NCBI RefSeq assembly: GCF_000813965.1
Contig: NZ_JWLI01000007.1
Span: 62,001 to 126,000 of the forward strand
Source of the DNA: Leisingera sp. ANG-M7
GTDB taxonomy: Bacteria; Pseudomonadota; Alphaproteobacteria; Rhodobacterales; Rhodobacteraceae
Reading direction: 5' to 3'
DNA: 64,000 bases
The translations under genes and the position numbers were made by a program. This document shows positions 19,908-29,984 of the stretch, piece after piece. Numbering within the stretch: the stretch's first letter is position 1; the number at the start of each line of letters is the position of its first letter. The notes beneath the pieces were generated by a model. The model saw nothing but the letters and a program-made list of their open reading frames with translations, had not been told where the DNA came from and made no database searches.

Positions 19908-20005
19908 GGTTCTCCCCTTTTGTTCCGCCCGGCAGCATAGCCAGGCCGGGAGCGGGCCGGAAACAGAGACCACACGTCACAAAATGAGCCGCCGTGGCGG
20001 CCGCA

Positions 20006-21124
20006 TCAGGGCAGCGGACCTGTCTTGAACAAGCGTATTTTCAGGCCGCCATGTGCAACGGGTGCGCCGGACGGAAGGAACGGCAGATTGGTTGCCTTGG
20101 CCAGGCTGGTTTCCGAGGTGACGATACCCACGCGCCAGCCCGAAAACCGCTCCGTCAGCACCTGCCCCAGCGCGCCGTAAAGGGCATAGAGCAGTTTCTT
20201 GTTGCCGATCCGGGCGCCATAGGGCGGGTTGACGATGACCAGGCCCGGCGGGCCATCCGGGCGTTGCAGGTCGCTGACCGCAGCCTGGGCAAAACGGGTG
20301 CAATCGGCCACGCCCGCCCGCTCCGCATTGGCAGCGGCCATCTCCACGGCGCCCGCATTGCGGTCGGAGCCATGGAACAGCAGTTCCGTTTCCCGCGTCT
20401 CGCCTTGTTTTTTCATTTCGGCCCAGGCGTCCGCGTCAAAAGTTGCCAGCTGCTCAAAGGCAAAGCTGCGGCTGCGGCCGGGCTGCAGGCCCTTGGCGAT
20501 CTCGGCGGCCTCGATCACGAAGGTGCCGGAACCGCACATCGGGTCCACCACCGGCTCAGCGCCGCCAAAGCCGCATTCGCGCAAGAAAAGAGCGGCAAGA
20601 TTTTCCCTCATCGGTGCTTTGCCAACCGCGGATTTGTGGCCGCGCTTGTGCAGACCCTCGCCCGAGGTATCGACGCTGAAGACACAGAGGTTGTCCTCAA
20701 TGCGCAGCTTGACCGTCAGCTCCGCATCCTTGGTGACAGGGGCGCCGAGGGTTTCCGCAATCGCCTTCTCCACCCGCTGGGAGGCGGCGCCGGCGTGGTA
20801 GATCTTGGATTTCTTATTGGTGGAAACCTCCACCTTCACCGGCACATCCGGGCGCAGAACCTCGCTCCAGGGAAACTTGCGCGACCGTTTGTCGAGCTGG
20901 GCCAGGTGGAAGGCACGGAATTCGCCGATCCTTGCCAGCACCCGTGCGGCGCCACGCAAGGAGAGGTTGGCGCGCCAAACCTCACTCCAGTCTCCCTGCA
21001 CCGTGACCCCGCCCGGCACCGCCTTGGGCGCGGCAAAACCCAGTTCCTTGGCCTCAACCAGCAGCGCCTGTTCCAGCCCGGGTGGTGCGGTCAGGAATAT
21101 CTCAAATGTGGTATCTTGCGTCAT
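20006..21124 (-). CDS. THUMP-domain class I SAM-dependent RNA methyltransferase (RlmL/YcbY N-half type)
   Basis: The 372-residue protein has an N-terminal ferredoxin-like/THUMP region (TAPPGLEQALLVEAKELGF, ~10-160) followed by a Rossmann methyltransferase domain: PVVDPMCGSGTFVIEAA is the SAM motif I, and IVNPPYGARIG is the catalytic NPPY motif used for N2-guanine or N6-adenine methylation. The length fits the single methyltransferase half of RlmL, i.e. the 23S rRNA G2445-type enzyme, but the target base is not proven by sequence. The start at 21124 has a strong AGGAGGG site. The protein ends shortly after a conserved KIRLFKTGPLP. Confidence 0.85.
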   Translation of the reverse strand: MTQDTTFEIFLTAPPGLEQALLVEAKELGFAAPKAVPGGVTVQGDWSEVWRANLSLRGAARVLARIGEFRAFHLAQLDKRSRKFPWSEVLRPDVPVKVEVSTNKKSKIYHAGAASQRVEKAIAETLGAPVTKDAELTVKLRIEDNLCVFSVDTSGEGLHKRGHKSAVGKAPMRENLAALFLRECGFGGAEPVVDPMCGSGTFVIEAAEIAKGLQPGRSRSFAFEQLATFDADAWAEMKKQGETRETELLFHGSDRNAGAVEMAAANAERAGVADCTRFAQAAVSDLQRPDGPPGLVIVNPPYGARIGNKKLLYALYGALGQVLTERFSGWRVGIVTSETSLAKATNLPFLPSGAPVAHGGLKIRLFKTGPLP

Positions 21125-21241
21125 ACCGCCCTCCTTAGACGCAAAGCTTAGCCGCGGCGACAGTTTTTTCAGATCCCGCCATTGGGGAAATTGCCGTTGC
21201 GTTACAACCGCAGATGCCGCGCCGCAGCATCCTGTGAACAC

Positions 21242-21391
21242 CCAACAAGGGCTATTTTAAGTCAGCATATTCAATATATTATGCATTACTAAAAAATTAG
21301 TTTGACAACATAATCCAACCTATGAAAGCTCTATGCCAGTCAGGTGCAGCCAACGCGCAACTGGCCTCAAGAGACTTTCAGGGAGGAAGAG
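21242..21391 (+). promoter_or_regulatory. AT-rich leader of the glycerol-transport operon
   Basis: This stretch is markedly AT-rich and contains TTGACA at 21302 and a small palindrome CTAA-AAAA-TTAG near 21292. No matching -10 with 16-18 base spacing is obvious, so the exact promoter is unresolved. A strong GGGAGGAAGAG site sits directly before the ATG at 21392. Confidence 0.4.
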
Positions 21392-23125
21392 ATGCGTAAG
21401 TATCTTCTTTCCGCAGCAGCCGTTTGTGCGGTGGTTGCGGGATCAATTGGCTATGCCGACGAAATGGCGGCCAAAAAATGGATTGATGAAGAGTTCCAGC
21501 CTTCGGCTTTGACCAAGGATGAACAGCTGTCGGAGATGCAGTGGTTCATCAAGGCCGCTGAACCTTACAAAGGCATGGAGATCAACGTGCTGTCGGAAGG
21601 CATTCCGACGCATAGCTATGAATCCGAAGTGCTGACCAAAGCGTTTGAGGAAATCACCGGCATCAAGGTGAACCACCAGATCCTCGGGGAGGGCGAAGTC
21701 GTCCAGGCCGTGCAGACCCAGATGCAGACCAAGCGGAACCTCTATGACGGCTACGTCAATGACTCCGACCTGATCGGCACCCACTCGCGCCTGCAGCTGG
21801 CGTACAACCTGACCGACATGATGGCAGGCGAGTTCAAGGACGTGACCAACCCCGGCCTCGACCTGGATGACTTCATGGGCACCCAGTTCACCACTGGCCC
21901 GGACGGCGACCTGTACCAGTTGCCCGACCAGCAGTTCGCGAACCTCTACTGGTTCCGCAAGGACTGGTTCGACCGCGAAGACCTGCAGGCCGCGTTCAAG
22001 GAAAAATACGGCTATGACCTGGGTGTCCCGGTCAACTGGTCCGCATATGAGGACATCGCCGAGTTCTTCAGCGAGCAGGTCAAGGAAATCGACGGCACCG
22101 CGATCTATGGCCACATGGATTACGGCAAGCGCGCGCCGGACCTCGGCTGGCGGATGACCGATGCCTGGCTGTCGATGGCCGGTGCCGGCTCCAAGGGTGA
22201 GCCGAACGGCGTGCCGATCGACGAATGGGGCATCCGCATGGAAGAAGGCTCCTGCAACCCGGCAGGTGCCAGCGTGACCCGCGGCGGCGCGGCAAACGGT
22301 CCGGCAGCGGTCTATGCGATCCGCAAGTGGGACGAATGGCTGCGCAAATACGCGCCTCCGGGCGCAGCGTCCTATGACTTCTACCAGTCGCTGCCGGCAC
22401 TGGCCCAAGGCAACGTGGCACAGCAGATTTTCTGGTACACAGCCTTCACCGCCGACATGGTGAAACCCCAGTCCGAAGGCAACAACACCGTCGACGCCGA
22501 GGGCAACCCGCTGTGGCGGATGGCGCCCAGCCCGCACGGCCCCTACTGGGAAGAAGGCCAAAAGGTCGGTTATCAGGACGTGGGCTCCTGGACTTTCCTC
22601 AAGTCCACCCCGCTGGACCGCGCCCAGGCTGCTTGGCTCTATGCCCAGTTCGTCGTGTCCAAGACCGTGGACGTGAAGAAATCGCACGTTGGCCTGACCT
22701 TCATCCGCGACTCTTCCGTCAACCACGAGAGCTTCACCGAGCGCGCACCCAAACTGGGCGGCCTGGTCGAGTTCTACCGCTCGCCTGACCGCGTGGCATG
22801 GTCGCCGACCGGCATCAACGTTCCGGATTACCCGAAGCTGGCCCAGATCTGGTGGCAGCAGATCGGTGACGTGAACTCCGGCGCCTTCACGCCGCAGGAA
22901 GCGATGGACCGGCTGGCCGAGGAAATGGACATCACCATGGGCCGTATGCAGCGTGCAGACGAGCAGGCGAATGTCTATGGCGGCTGCGGCCCGCGCCTGA
23001 ACGAAGAGAAAGACGCGGAGTGGTGGTACGCCAATGGCGGCGCCAAAGCCCCGCTGGAGAACGAGAAGCCGCAGGGCCAGACCGTCAACTATGACGAGCT
23101 GGTGGCCCGCTGGGCAACCAACTAA
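21392..23125 (+). CDS. glpV: Glycerol ABC transporter substrate-binding protein (GlpV-like)
   Basis: The 577-residue periplasmic protein has a clear signal peptide (MRKYLLSAAAVCAVVAGSIGYA, cleavage near residue 22). The mature part is of the large family-1 solute-binding type found with GlpSTPQ glycerol importers: GMEINVLSEGIPTHSYE, YDGYVNDSDLIGTH, YWFRKDWFDR and GSWTFLKSTPLD follow in the family order. It should capture glycerol or a close polyol and deliver it to the two permeases downstream. Unlike the rhizobial order, where V is last, it comes first here. A GGAGG ribosome site precedes the start. A terminator-like hairpin follows, which would make this gene more highly expressed than the rest. 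Confidence 0.8.
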   Translation: MRKYLLSAAAVCAVVAGSIGYADEMAAKKWIDEEFQPSALTKDEQLSEMQWFIKAAEPYKGMEINVLSEGIPTHSYESEVLTKAFEEITGIKVNHQILGEGEVVQAVQTQMQTKRNLYDGYVNDSDLIGTHSRLQLAYNLTDMMAGEFKDVTNPGLDLDDFMGTQFTTGPDGDLYQLPDQQFANLYWFRKDWFDREDLQAAFKEKYGYDLGVPVNWSAYEDIAEFFSEQVKEIDGTAIYGHMDYGKRAPDLGWRMTDAWLSMAGAGSKGEPNGVPIDEWGIRMEEGSCNPAGASVTRGGAANGPAAVYAIRKWDEWLRKYAPPGAASYDFYQSLPALAQGNVAQQIFWYTAFTADMVKPQSEGNNTVDAEGNPLWRMAPSPHGPYWEEGQKVGYQDVGSWTFLKSTPLDRAQAAWLYAQFVVSKTVDVKKSHVGLTFIRDSSVNHESFTERAPKLGGLVEFYRSPDRVAWSPTGINVPDYPKLAQIWWQQIGDVNSGAFTPQEAMDRLAEEMDITMGRMQRADEQANVYGGCGPRLNEEKDAEWWYANGGAKAPLENEKPQGQTVNYDELVARWATN

Positions 23126-23177
23126 GGCCTCCTCCCGGTCCGGCCAGCGATCCCCATCATCTGGCCGGGCTGCATCA

Positions 23178-23215
23178 GGCCCCGGAGACTCTTTCCCGTC
23201 ATCCGGGGCCTTTTT
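23178..23215 (+). terminator. Intra-operon terminator/attenuator after glpV
   Basis: A perfect 9-bp stem, GGCCCCGGA (23178-23186) with TCCGGGGCC (23202-23210), is followed at once by five T residues. It lies between the binding-protein gene and the first ATPase gene and should cause partial termination. Confidence 0.75.
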
Positions 23216-23281
23216 CCCCACGACCCCAGCGCGCCCCTGCCCCGGGCGCAAACAGGCCGCCTGCCGGAAAGTCAAAGCAAG

Positions 23282-24346
23282 ATGGCACTCGAACTCAAGG
23301 GTGTGACCAAGCGCGTCGGCGCCATTCAGCACATCAAGGAAACTTCCCTGCTGCTGGAGCCCGGTCACTTCAACGTCCTCCTCGGCGCCACCGGCTCCGG
23401 AAAGACCTCACTCATTAAACTGATGGCGGGCCTCGACCCGATGGCCAGCGGCCAGGTGCTGATGGATGGCGAGGATGTCAGCCGTCTCAGCACCCAGAAG
23501 CGTAACATCAGCCTGGTGCACCAGTTCTTCATCAACTACCCGCATATGACGGTGTTCGAAAACATCGCCTCGCCGCTGAAGGTGGCGGGCATGGCGAAGT
23601 CGGAAATCGAGGCCCGTGTCGAGGAAGCCGCGGCGATCCTGCAGCTGAAGCCGATGCTGCACCGCCGCCCGCATGAGCTGTCCGGCGGCCAGCAGCAGCG
23701 CTGCGCCCTGGCCCGTGCGATTGCCAAGGAAAGCCGCGCGGTGTTCCTGGATGAGCCGCTGGCCAACCTCGACTACAAACTGCGCGAGGAGCTGCGCGAC
23801 CAGCTGCCAGAACTGTTTGCAGGCCGCGGCGCGGTCGTGGTCTATGCGACCTCGGAGCCCGAAGAGGCGCTGCTCTTGGGCGGCAAGACCGCACTGATGC
23901 GCGACGGCCGGGTGACCCAGTTCGGCCCCACCGCAGAGATCTACCGCAACCCCGGCAATGTCGATGCGGCGCGGGTGTTCTCCGACCCGCCGATCAACAC
24001 CGCCGAGATCACCAAGCAGGGCAGCATGGCCCGCTTGGGCGCCGGCGTCACCTGGGAGCTGGCAGGTGCTGCCGCAGGGCTAGCCGATGGCACCTACACC
24101 ATCGCGATCCGCCCGCACCATGTGTCGCCGCAGCCCCGCAACGGCGCTGATGTGCAGCTGTCAGGCCAGGTGCAGGTGACCGAACTCTCCGGCTCTGAAA
24201 GCTCTGCCCATTTCGACATGGGCTCCGGCAGCTGGGTCTCGCTGGCCCACGGCGTCCACCCCTACCAGGTGGGTGAGCTGCATGACTTCTACATGGACCC
24301 CGCGCAGGCATATTTCTTTGCCCCCGACGGCAGCCGCGCGGCGTGA
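23282..24346 (+). CDS. glpS: ABC transporter ATPase GlpS-like
   Basis: The 354-residue ATPase has Walker A GATGSGKT (35-42), Q-loop Gln81, a canonical signature LSGGQ (133-137) and Walker B FLDEP with Glu158. The switch (H-loop) histidine is missing: YATSEP places Ser191 where YVTHD is usual. The C-terminal ~110 residues form the OB-like regulatory domain of sugar importers. It pairs with the next ATPase, whose signature is the degenerate one, so the two defects fall in the same composite ATP site. The ATG at 23282 follows the terminator-like hairpin by 66 bases, and GTCAAAGCAAG upstream is a weak ribosome site. Confidence 0.85.
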   Translation: MALELKGVTKRVGAIQHIKETSLLLEPGHFNVLLGATGSGKTSLIKLMAGLDPMASGQVLMDGEDVSRLSTQKRNISLVHQFFINYPHMTVFENIASPLKVAGMAKSEIEARVEEAAAILQLKPMLHRRPHELSGGQQQRCALARAIAKESRAVFLDEPLANLDYKLREELRDQLPELFAGRGAVVVYATSEPEEALLLGGKTALMRDGRVTQFGPTAEIYRNPGNVDAARVFSDPPINTAEITKQGSMARLGAGVTWELAGAAAGLADGTYTIAIRPHHVSPQPRNGADVQLSGQVQVTELSGSESSAHFDMGSGSWVSLAHGVHPYQVGELHDFYMDPAQAYFFAPDGSRAA

Positions 24347-24353
24347 GGCATCA

Positions 24354-25453
<1,100 letters not shown>

Positions 25454-25454
<1 letters not shown>

Positions 25455-26317
25455 TGAAAACCGAAAACCAGAAAGCCTGGTTCTTTGTCCTGCCGGTGCT
25501 GGCGCTGGTCGCCTTCAACGCGCTCATTCCAATGATGACGGTGGTCAACTACTCGGTGCAGGAGACCTTTGGCGACAACGTGTTCTTCTGGCAGGGCCTG
25601 GACTGGTTCCAGCAGATCCTGCGCTCTGACCGCTTCCACGCGGCGCTTGGCCGCCAGTTCCTGTTCACTTTCCTGATCCTGATCATCGAGGTGCCGCTGG
25701 GCATCGCGATTGCTCTGTCGATGCCGCGCAAGGGGTTCTGGGTGCCGGTGTGCCTGGTTCTGATGGCGCTGCCGATGCTGATCCCGTGGAACGTGGTCGG
25801 CGCGATGTGGAACATCTTCACCCTGCCCGACATCGGCCTCTTGGGCTATTTCCTGAACCATGTGCTGGGTATCAACTACGACATGACGCAGGATCCGGTT
25901 GCGGCCTGGGTGACCATCGTCACCATGGACGTCTGGCACTGGACCTCGCTGGTGGTGCTGCTGAGCTATGCCGGCCTGGTGTCGATCCCCGACGCCTATT
26001 ACCAGGCGGCCAAGATCGACGGCGCCTCCAACTGGGCGGTGTTCCGGTTCATCCAGCTACCCAAGATGAAAACAGTGCTGACCATCGCTATCCTGTTGCG
26101 CTTCATGGACAGCTTCAACATCTACACCGAGCCGTTTGTGCTGACAGGCGGCGGTCCCGGAAACTCCACCACGCTCTTGTCGATCGACCTAGTGAAAATC
26201 GCGCTTGGCCAGTTCGACCTCGGCCCCGCTGCGGCCATGTCGCTCATCTATTTCGCAATCACGCTCCTGGTCTCCTGGCTGTTCTACACGCTGATGACCA
26301 AGGACGATCTGAACTAA
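25454..26317 (+). CDS. glpP: ABC transporter permease GlpP-like
   Basis: The 287-residue permease has six hydrophobic segments and the EAA loop typical of MalF/UgpA-type importers (YYQAAKIDGASNWAVFRFIQLP). The start overlaps the end of the ATPase gene by one base, so translation is coupled; AAGGAGC lies ten bases upstream. The segment LTGGGPGNSTTLLSIDL is a conserved periplasmic feature of the family. It forms the membrane channel with the next permease. Confidence 0.85.
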
Positions 26318-26330
26318 GGGAGGGATCCAG

Positions 26331-27128
26331 ATGCAGAAACGATCCATCGTCCCCATCGTCTATATCCTGTTCCTGATGCTGCCGATCTATTGGCTGGTGG
26401 CGATGAGCTTCAAGACGACCAATGAAATCCTGTCGGGCTTCTCGCTGTTCCCGCAGACTTTCACGCTGGACAATTACGCAACCATCTTCACCGATCCCAG
26501 CTGGTACTGGGGCTACATCAACTCGATCGCCTACGTGTCGATCAACACGGTGATCTCCATCGCGGTGGCGCTGCCGGCGGCCTATGCCTTCAGCCGCTAC
26601 CGGTTCCTGGGCGACAAGCAGCTGTTCTTCTGGCTGCTGACCAACCGGATGGCGCCTGCCGCGGTGTTCGCGCTGCCGTTCTTCCAGCTCTATTCCGCAG
26701 TGGAGCTGTTCGACACCCACCTGGCCGTTGCCTTGGCGCACTGCCTGTTCAACATCCCGCTGGCGGTGTGGATCCTTGAAGGCTTCATGGGCGGCATTCC
26801 CAAGGAGCTGGATGAAACTGCTTTCGTCGACGGCTATTCGTTCCCGCGCTTCTTTGCGACGATCTTCATTCCGTCGATCAAGGCGGGCGTGGGTGTGGCA
26901 GCCTTCTTCTGCTTCATGTTCTCCTGGGTGGAGCTGCTGCTGGCGAAAACCCTGACCGCCGTCGCCGCCAAGCCGATTGCCGCCACCATGACCAAGACCG
27001 CCTCCAGTGCGGGCTATGAACTGGGTCTTCTGGCGGCTGCGGGAACTCTGACAATCATTCCGGGCGCCATCGTGATCTGGTTTGTCCGCAACTACATCGC
27101 GAAGGGTTTCGCGATGGGGAGGGTGTAA
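26331..27128 (+). CDS. glpQ: ABC transporter permease GlpQ-like
   Basis: The 265-residue permease is of the MalG/UgpE type, with six membrane segments and an EAA loop (ELDETAFVDGYSFPRFFATIFIP). GGGAGG lies before the ATG at 26331. Its TAA stop overlaps the ATG of the small membrane gene that follows (TAATG), and that gene is a constant companion of glycerol importers. It forms the transmembrane pore with GlpP. Confidence 0.85.
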   Translation: MQKRSIVPIVYILFLMLPIYWLVAMSFKTTNEILSGFSLFPQTFTLDNYATIFTDPSWYWGYINSIAYVSINTVISIAVALPAAYAFSRYRFLGDKQLFFWLLTNRMAPAAVFALPFFQLYSAVELFDTHLAVALAHCLFNIPLAVWILEGFMGGIPKELDETAFVDGYSFPRFFATIFIPSIKAGVGVAAFFCFMFSWVELLLAKTLTAVAAKPIAATMTKTASSAGYELGLLAAAGTLTIIPGAIVIWFVRNYIAKGFAMGRV

Positions 27129-27406
27129 TGCTTTCATGGATGGCCTGGACCTGGCCCACTGCCCTGTTGTTCATCGGCATCTTCAGTGCCATCGGCGTGC
27201 TGATCATCGCCGAAATCCGCCACCCCGGCGGCGCGGCCCGCAAGGGGGTGCTGGGTCTCACCACCACCCGCGGCGACCGGCTGTTCATCAGCCTATTGGG
27301 CACCTCCTACATCTTCCTGGCCTGGCTGGGCCTAGTGGGGATGCCGCTGTGGTGGCCGCTGGGGCTGTCGATTGCATGGGGCATCTTCTGCTTCTGGAAG
27401 GTCTGA
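27128..27406 (+). CDS. glpU: DUF2160 small membrane protein (GlpU-like)
   Basis: This 92-residue protein has about three hydrophobic segments and matches the DUF2160 family: MAWTWPTALLF at the start, a central EIRHPGGAARKGVLGL loop and TTRGDRLFISLLGTSYIF. In known glycerol ABC operons a gene of this size sits beside the permeases. Its role is unresolved; an accessory membrane subunit is the usual guess. It is translationally coupled to glpQ. No glpD or glpR homologue follows. Confidence 0.8.
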   Translation: MLSWMAWTWPTALLFIGIFSAIGVLIIAEIRHPGGAARKGVLGLTTTRGDRLFISLLGTSYIFLAWLGLVGMPLWWPLGLSIAWGIFCFWKV

Positions 27407-27432
27407 CCCGCAATCCCAAACAAAATCGGGAC

Positions 27433-27465
27433 AGGCCTTGAAGGCAAACCTGCCCTTCAAGGCCT
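27433..27465 (+). terminator. Hairpin after the glycerol operon
   Basis: AGGCCTTGAAGGCA (27433-27446) pairs with TGCCCTTCAAGGCCT (27451-27465), with one bulged C. No T-run follows, so termination would be Rho-assisted, or the hairpin protects the message 3' end. Confidence 0.55.
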
Positions 27466-27651
27466 TCCCAGCCGAAACCTTGAACCAATGCGCCAGGCAC
27501 CGTCCCGAAGACTGGCCCATCACCCCGCAACCTGCTGAGAAGACTCGCGCGGCAGCGCACATTTTGACAACAAAAGCCCCGCCGCCGCGCATCTTCTAAA
27601 AAAATAGTTTTCACGGAAGCCTGCTTCCCCTAGCATGACTGGAACGATCAC

Positions 27652-28068
27652 ATGAGCCGGACTGCCGAGGCGATGCGCAAGAAACACGACACTTCCCTGC
27701 TGACCGAGGTTGAGCTGGAATTCATGACCGTGGTCTGGGACATGGGCGGCGGCACCGTGCGCGATATCCTTGCCGAGCTGAACAAGATGCAGGAACGCGC
27801 CTACACTTCGGTGGCCACGGTTCTCAAGATCATGGAACAGAAGGGCTTTCTCACCAGCGAGCGCAAGGACCGCTCCCTGGTTTACCGCCCCGCCGTTCCC
27901 AAGGCAGAGTATCAGAAAACATCTCTGAAAAACCTTTCGAGCAAGCTTTTCAACGGCGCGCCCGCCGCATTGGTGGCGCGGCTGGTCGATGATGAGGATG
28001 TGACCGACGAGATGCTCGAGGAGATGCGGGCGCTCTTGGAGGAAAGGCTGGGGGATAATGAACGCTGA
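27652..28068 (+). CDS. BlaI/MecI/CopY-family repressor
   Basis: The 138-residue protein is a winged-helix repressor of the BlaI family: LTEVELEFMTVVWDMGGGTVRDIL starts the domain, AYTSVATVLKIMEQKGFL is the recognition helix region, and RKDRSLVYRP is the wing. A dimerisation segment follows. It is normally inactivated by proteolysis triggered by the M56 membrane partner, whose gene overlaps its 3' end by 11 bases. No beta-lactamase or copper gene is next to it, so the regulon is unknown. Confidence 0.85.
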   Translation: MSRTAEAMRKKHDTSLLTEVELEFMTVVWDMGGGTVRDILAELNKMQERAYTSVATVLKIMEQKGFLTSERKDRSLVYRPAVPKAEYQKTSLKNLSSKLFNGAPAALVARLVDDEDVTDEMLEEMRALLEERLGDNER

Positions 28069-29200
28069 TGTTCTGCTGAATGCCTATATTGATCTGAATA
28101 TCCTGCTGCTAGCGGGCACCCTGTTGTGGTTCGCCGCCCGCAAAGCGCTGGCACGCAGTCCGCTGGGGCGCGCCTACCGGCCGCAGCTGCGTCTTTTAAA
28201 CGGAATGACAGTGCTGCTCGCGGCTTCGCCGCTGCTGATTCTGGCGTTCACCCGTTTCATCATCGCCCATCCGCCGAATTTCTCCGACATGCTGGTTTCC
28301 CAGTATCTGCAGGGCAATGTCAGCATGAGCGCCGGAACTTTTGAGGCCACCCTCGGCCTGCGCGAAGATGCGGTGCGCGACCTCACCAGCCTGCAGCCGG
28401 CCTGGGCGCAAATGATTGCCGCCGGCTTTGCCGCCGGAGCACTGATCTGCCTGGCGCATGTTGCGGTTTCCGTCTTCCGGCTGCGCCAGAACCTGGCGGG
28501 TGCCTTTATCTGGAAACGCATCGGCCGGGTGCAACTGATGGTGTCCGATGACATCCGCGTGGCCTATTCCACCCGCGGGCCGTTTTGCCGCTATGTGGTC
28601 CTGCCCACGCAGCTGCTGAATGACCCGTGCGACCTGCGCTTGACCATCGCGCATGAGCTGCAGCACTTCCGCCAGCGTGACATCGAATGCGAGTTCCTGC
28701 TGGAAATGCTGCGCCCGCTGCTGTTCTGGAACCCCGCCTTCTACCTTTGGCGGCGCGAGGTGCGGCTGCTGCGTGAGTTTGCCTGCGATCAGGCACTGAT
28801 GGCGCGGCCCTCTTTCGATGTGCGCTCCTATTGCGAATGCCTGATCCGTGCCTGCGCCCATGCCGCACGCAGCCCGGCGCTGTTCATGCGCCGCAGCCCC
28901 GCAGTGGCCCTGGTAGACCGCCGCGAAACCCGCCGCGGCGCGTCTCTGCAACGGCGTATCATCGCAGTGACGGCCGTTCAGCCGCAGGGGCCGAACTCGC
29001 TCGGCTGGGGCGCCGTCTCTTTGGCGATGACCGGGGTTGTGCTTGCGACCGCGATGCTGCTGCAACGTCCCAGCGACTGGAGCCACGACCGCATCATGCT
29101 GTCGACCATCGTCAATCTGGAACGCATGGCAACGCGCAACAGCACACCGGAGCTGGCTGTCAGCGCCCTGAACGGCGGATTTGCGGTCCCCTCGCAATAG
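28058..29200 (+). CDS. M56-family membrane metallopeptidase (BlaR1/MecR1-like, no penicillin sensor)
   Basis: The 380-residue protein has several N-terminal membrane segments and the zinc motif HELQHFRQRD in the cytosolic loop, followed by WRREVRLLREFACDQALM, the typical downstream motif. Full BlaR1 proteins are near 580-600 residues because of a C-terminal beta-lactam sensor; that domain is missing here, replaced by one late membrane segment and a short tail. It should cleave the BlaI-type repressor on an unknown signal. The start overlaps the repressor gene, so both are co-translated. Confidence 0.8.
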   Translation: MNADVLLNAYIDLNILLLAGTLLWFAARKALARSPLGRAYRPQLRLLNGMTVLLAASPLLILAFTRFIIAHPPNFSDMLVSQYLQGNVSMSAGTFEATLGLREDAVRDLTSLQPAWAQMIAAGFAAGALICLAHVAVSVFRLRQNLAGAFIWKRIGRVQLMVSDDIRVAYSTRGPFCRYVVLPTQLLNDPCDLRLTIAHELQHFRQRDIECEFLLEMLRPLLFWNPAFYLWRREVRLLREFACDQALMARPSFDVRSYCECLIRACAHAARSPALFMRRSPAVALVDRRETRRGASLQRRIIAVTAVQPQGPNSLGWGAVSLAMTGVVLATAMLLQRPSDWSHDRIMLSTIVNLERMATRNSTPELAVSALNGGFAVPSQ

Positions 29201-29619
29201 GTTCTGGTCCGGCAGCTGACTTCCGGTCTTACCCCCTGTCAGGCAAAGCTGCCCGCGGCGCCCGTTCTCCGCGGCAGCAGTAAAACTTGCCTTGTCTCTG
29301 CGACTCACCGGGCCCTCTCTGCATCCGGCCTCTGCTGATTTCGGCAAAAGCCGCAATGACGTCTTCTTTTGCAGAACTCCCGGCTGAACGGGCGAAAACC
29401 TGCAGGGCGGGCTCAGCAGCATAAGCGGAGAAAGGACCAGCAGGAATTCAGAGCGGCAATGCGCCGGGCAGAACAGACCTTTCCGGCAGCCTGGTGCCTG
29501 AAACTCTCTGCCTGCGGCAAGAACGTGGAAGCCAGCACCGGCCCGGCCTAGCACTAGGCCACGGCATGCGGAACACCGCGGCCGAAGGAAGACCCGAACC
29601 CATGATTGGAGTGTCTCAC
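29201..29619. other. Gene-free region upstream of the EF-hand gene
   Basis: About 420 bases hold no credible gene. The only longer frames are fragments of unlikely composition. A GGAG at 29608-29611 is the ribosome site of the following gene. I could not assign a promoter with confidence. Confidence 0.4.
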
Positions 29620-29868
29620 ATGAAAAATCTCGCACTGACCGCTGCCGCGATTGCTGCCCTCGCCGCATCACCGCTGGCGGCGATGGAATCCATCACCGAG
29701 GCCGATACCGACGGCAATGGCACCTATTCGCTGGAAGAGCTGCAGGCGGCGTTTCCCGACCTGACAGAGGAAACCTTTGCAACCATCGACGCCAATGCCG
29801 ACGGCGAGGCGGATCTGGCTGAGGTGAAGGCAGCGGAGGAAGCTGGTCTGCTGCCAACAGCCGGCTGA
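29620..29868 (+). CDS. Small exported EF-hand protein
   Basis: The 82-residue protein starts with a signal peptide (MKNLALTAAAIAALAASPLAA, cleavage near residue 21). Two calcium-loop motifs follow, DTDGNGTYSLEE and DANADGEADLAE, both in the right spacing for an EF-hand pair. It is probably periplasmic and binds calcium. Similar small EF-hand proteins are common in Rhodobacteraceae, with no assigned partner. The ATG at 29620 has GGAG upstream; an earlier in-frame ATG at 29602 would lengthen the leader without benefit. A strong terminator follows the stop. Confidence 0.8.
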   Translation: MKNLALTAAAIAALAASPLAAMESITEADTDGNGTYSLEELQAAFPDLTEETFATIDANADGEADLAEVKAAEEAGLLPTAG

Positions 29869-29874
29869 ACCCGC

Positions 29875-29922
29875 GGCAAGGCGGCTCCCCCCTTAATCCA
29901 GCCGCCTTGCCACTTGCTTTTT
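29875..29922 (+). terminator. Rho-independent terminator after the EF-hand gene
   Basis: A perfect 12-bp stem, GGCAAGGCGGCT (29875-29886) with AGCCGCCTTGCC (29900-29911), is followed by a T-rich stretch (CTTTTTCCC). Confidence 0.8.
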
Positions 29923-29942
29923 CCCCTGATGTTAAATGGTGC

Positions 29943-29965
29943 GAGGCCCTGCTCGGCAGGGCCTC
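29943..29965 (-). terminator. Terminator hairpin of the nor operon
   Basis: GAGGCCCTGC (29943-29952) and GCAGGGCCTC (29956-29965) form a perfect 10-bp stem with a 3-base loop, 20 bases beyond the stop of the last nor-operon gene. It is back to back with the plus-strand terminator of the EF-hand gene. Confidence 0.7.
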
Positions 29966-29984
29966 TTTACGCGTCCATGACGGA

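Noticed and set aside
21443-23368. Minus-strand open frame of 641 codons opposite glpV
   Set aside because: Antisense shadow of a clear binding-protein gene with a signal peptide and ribosome site.
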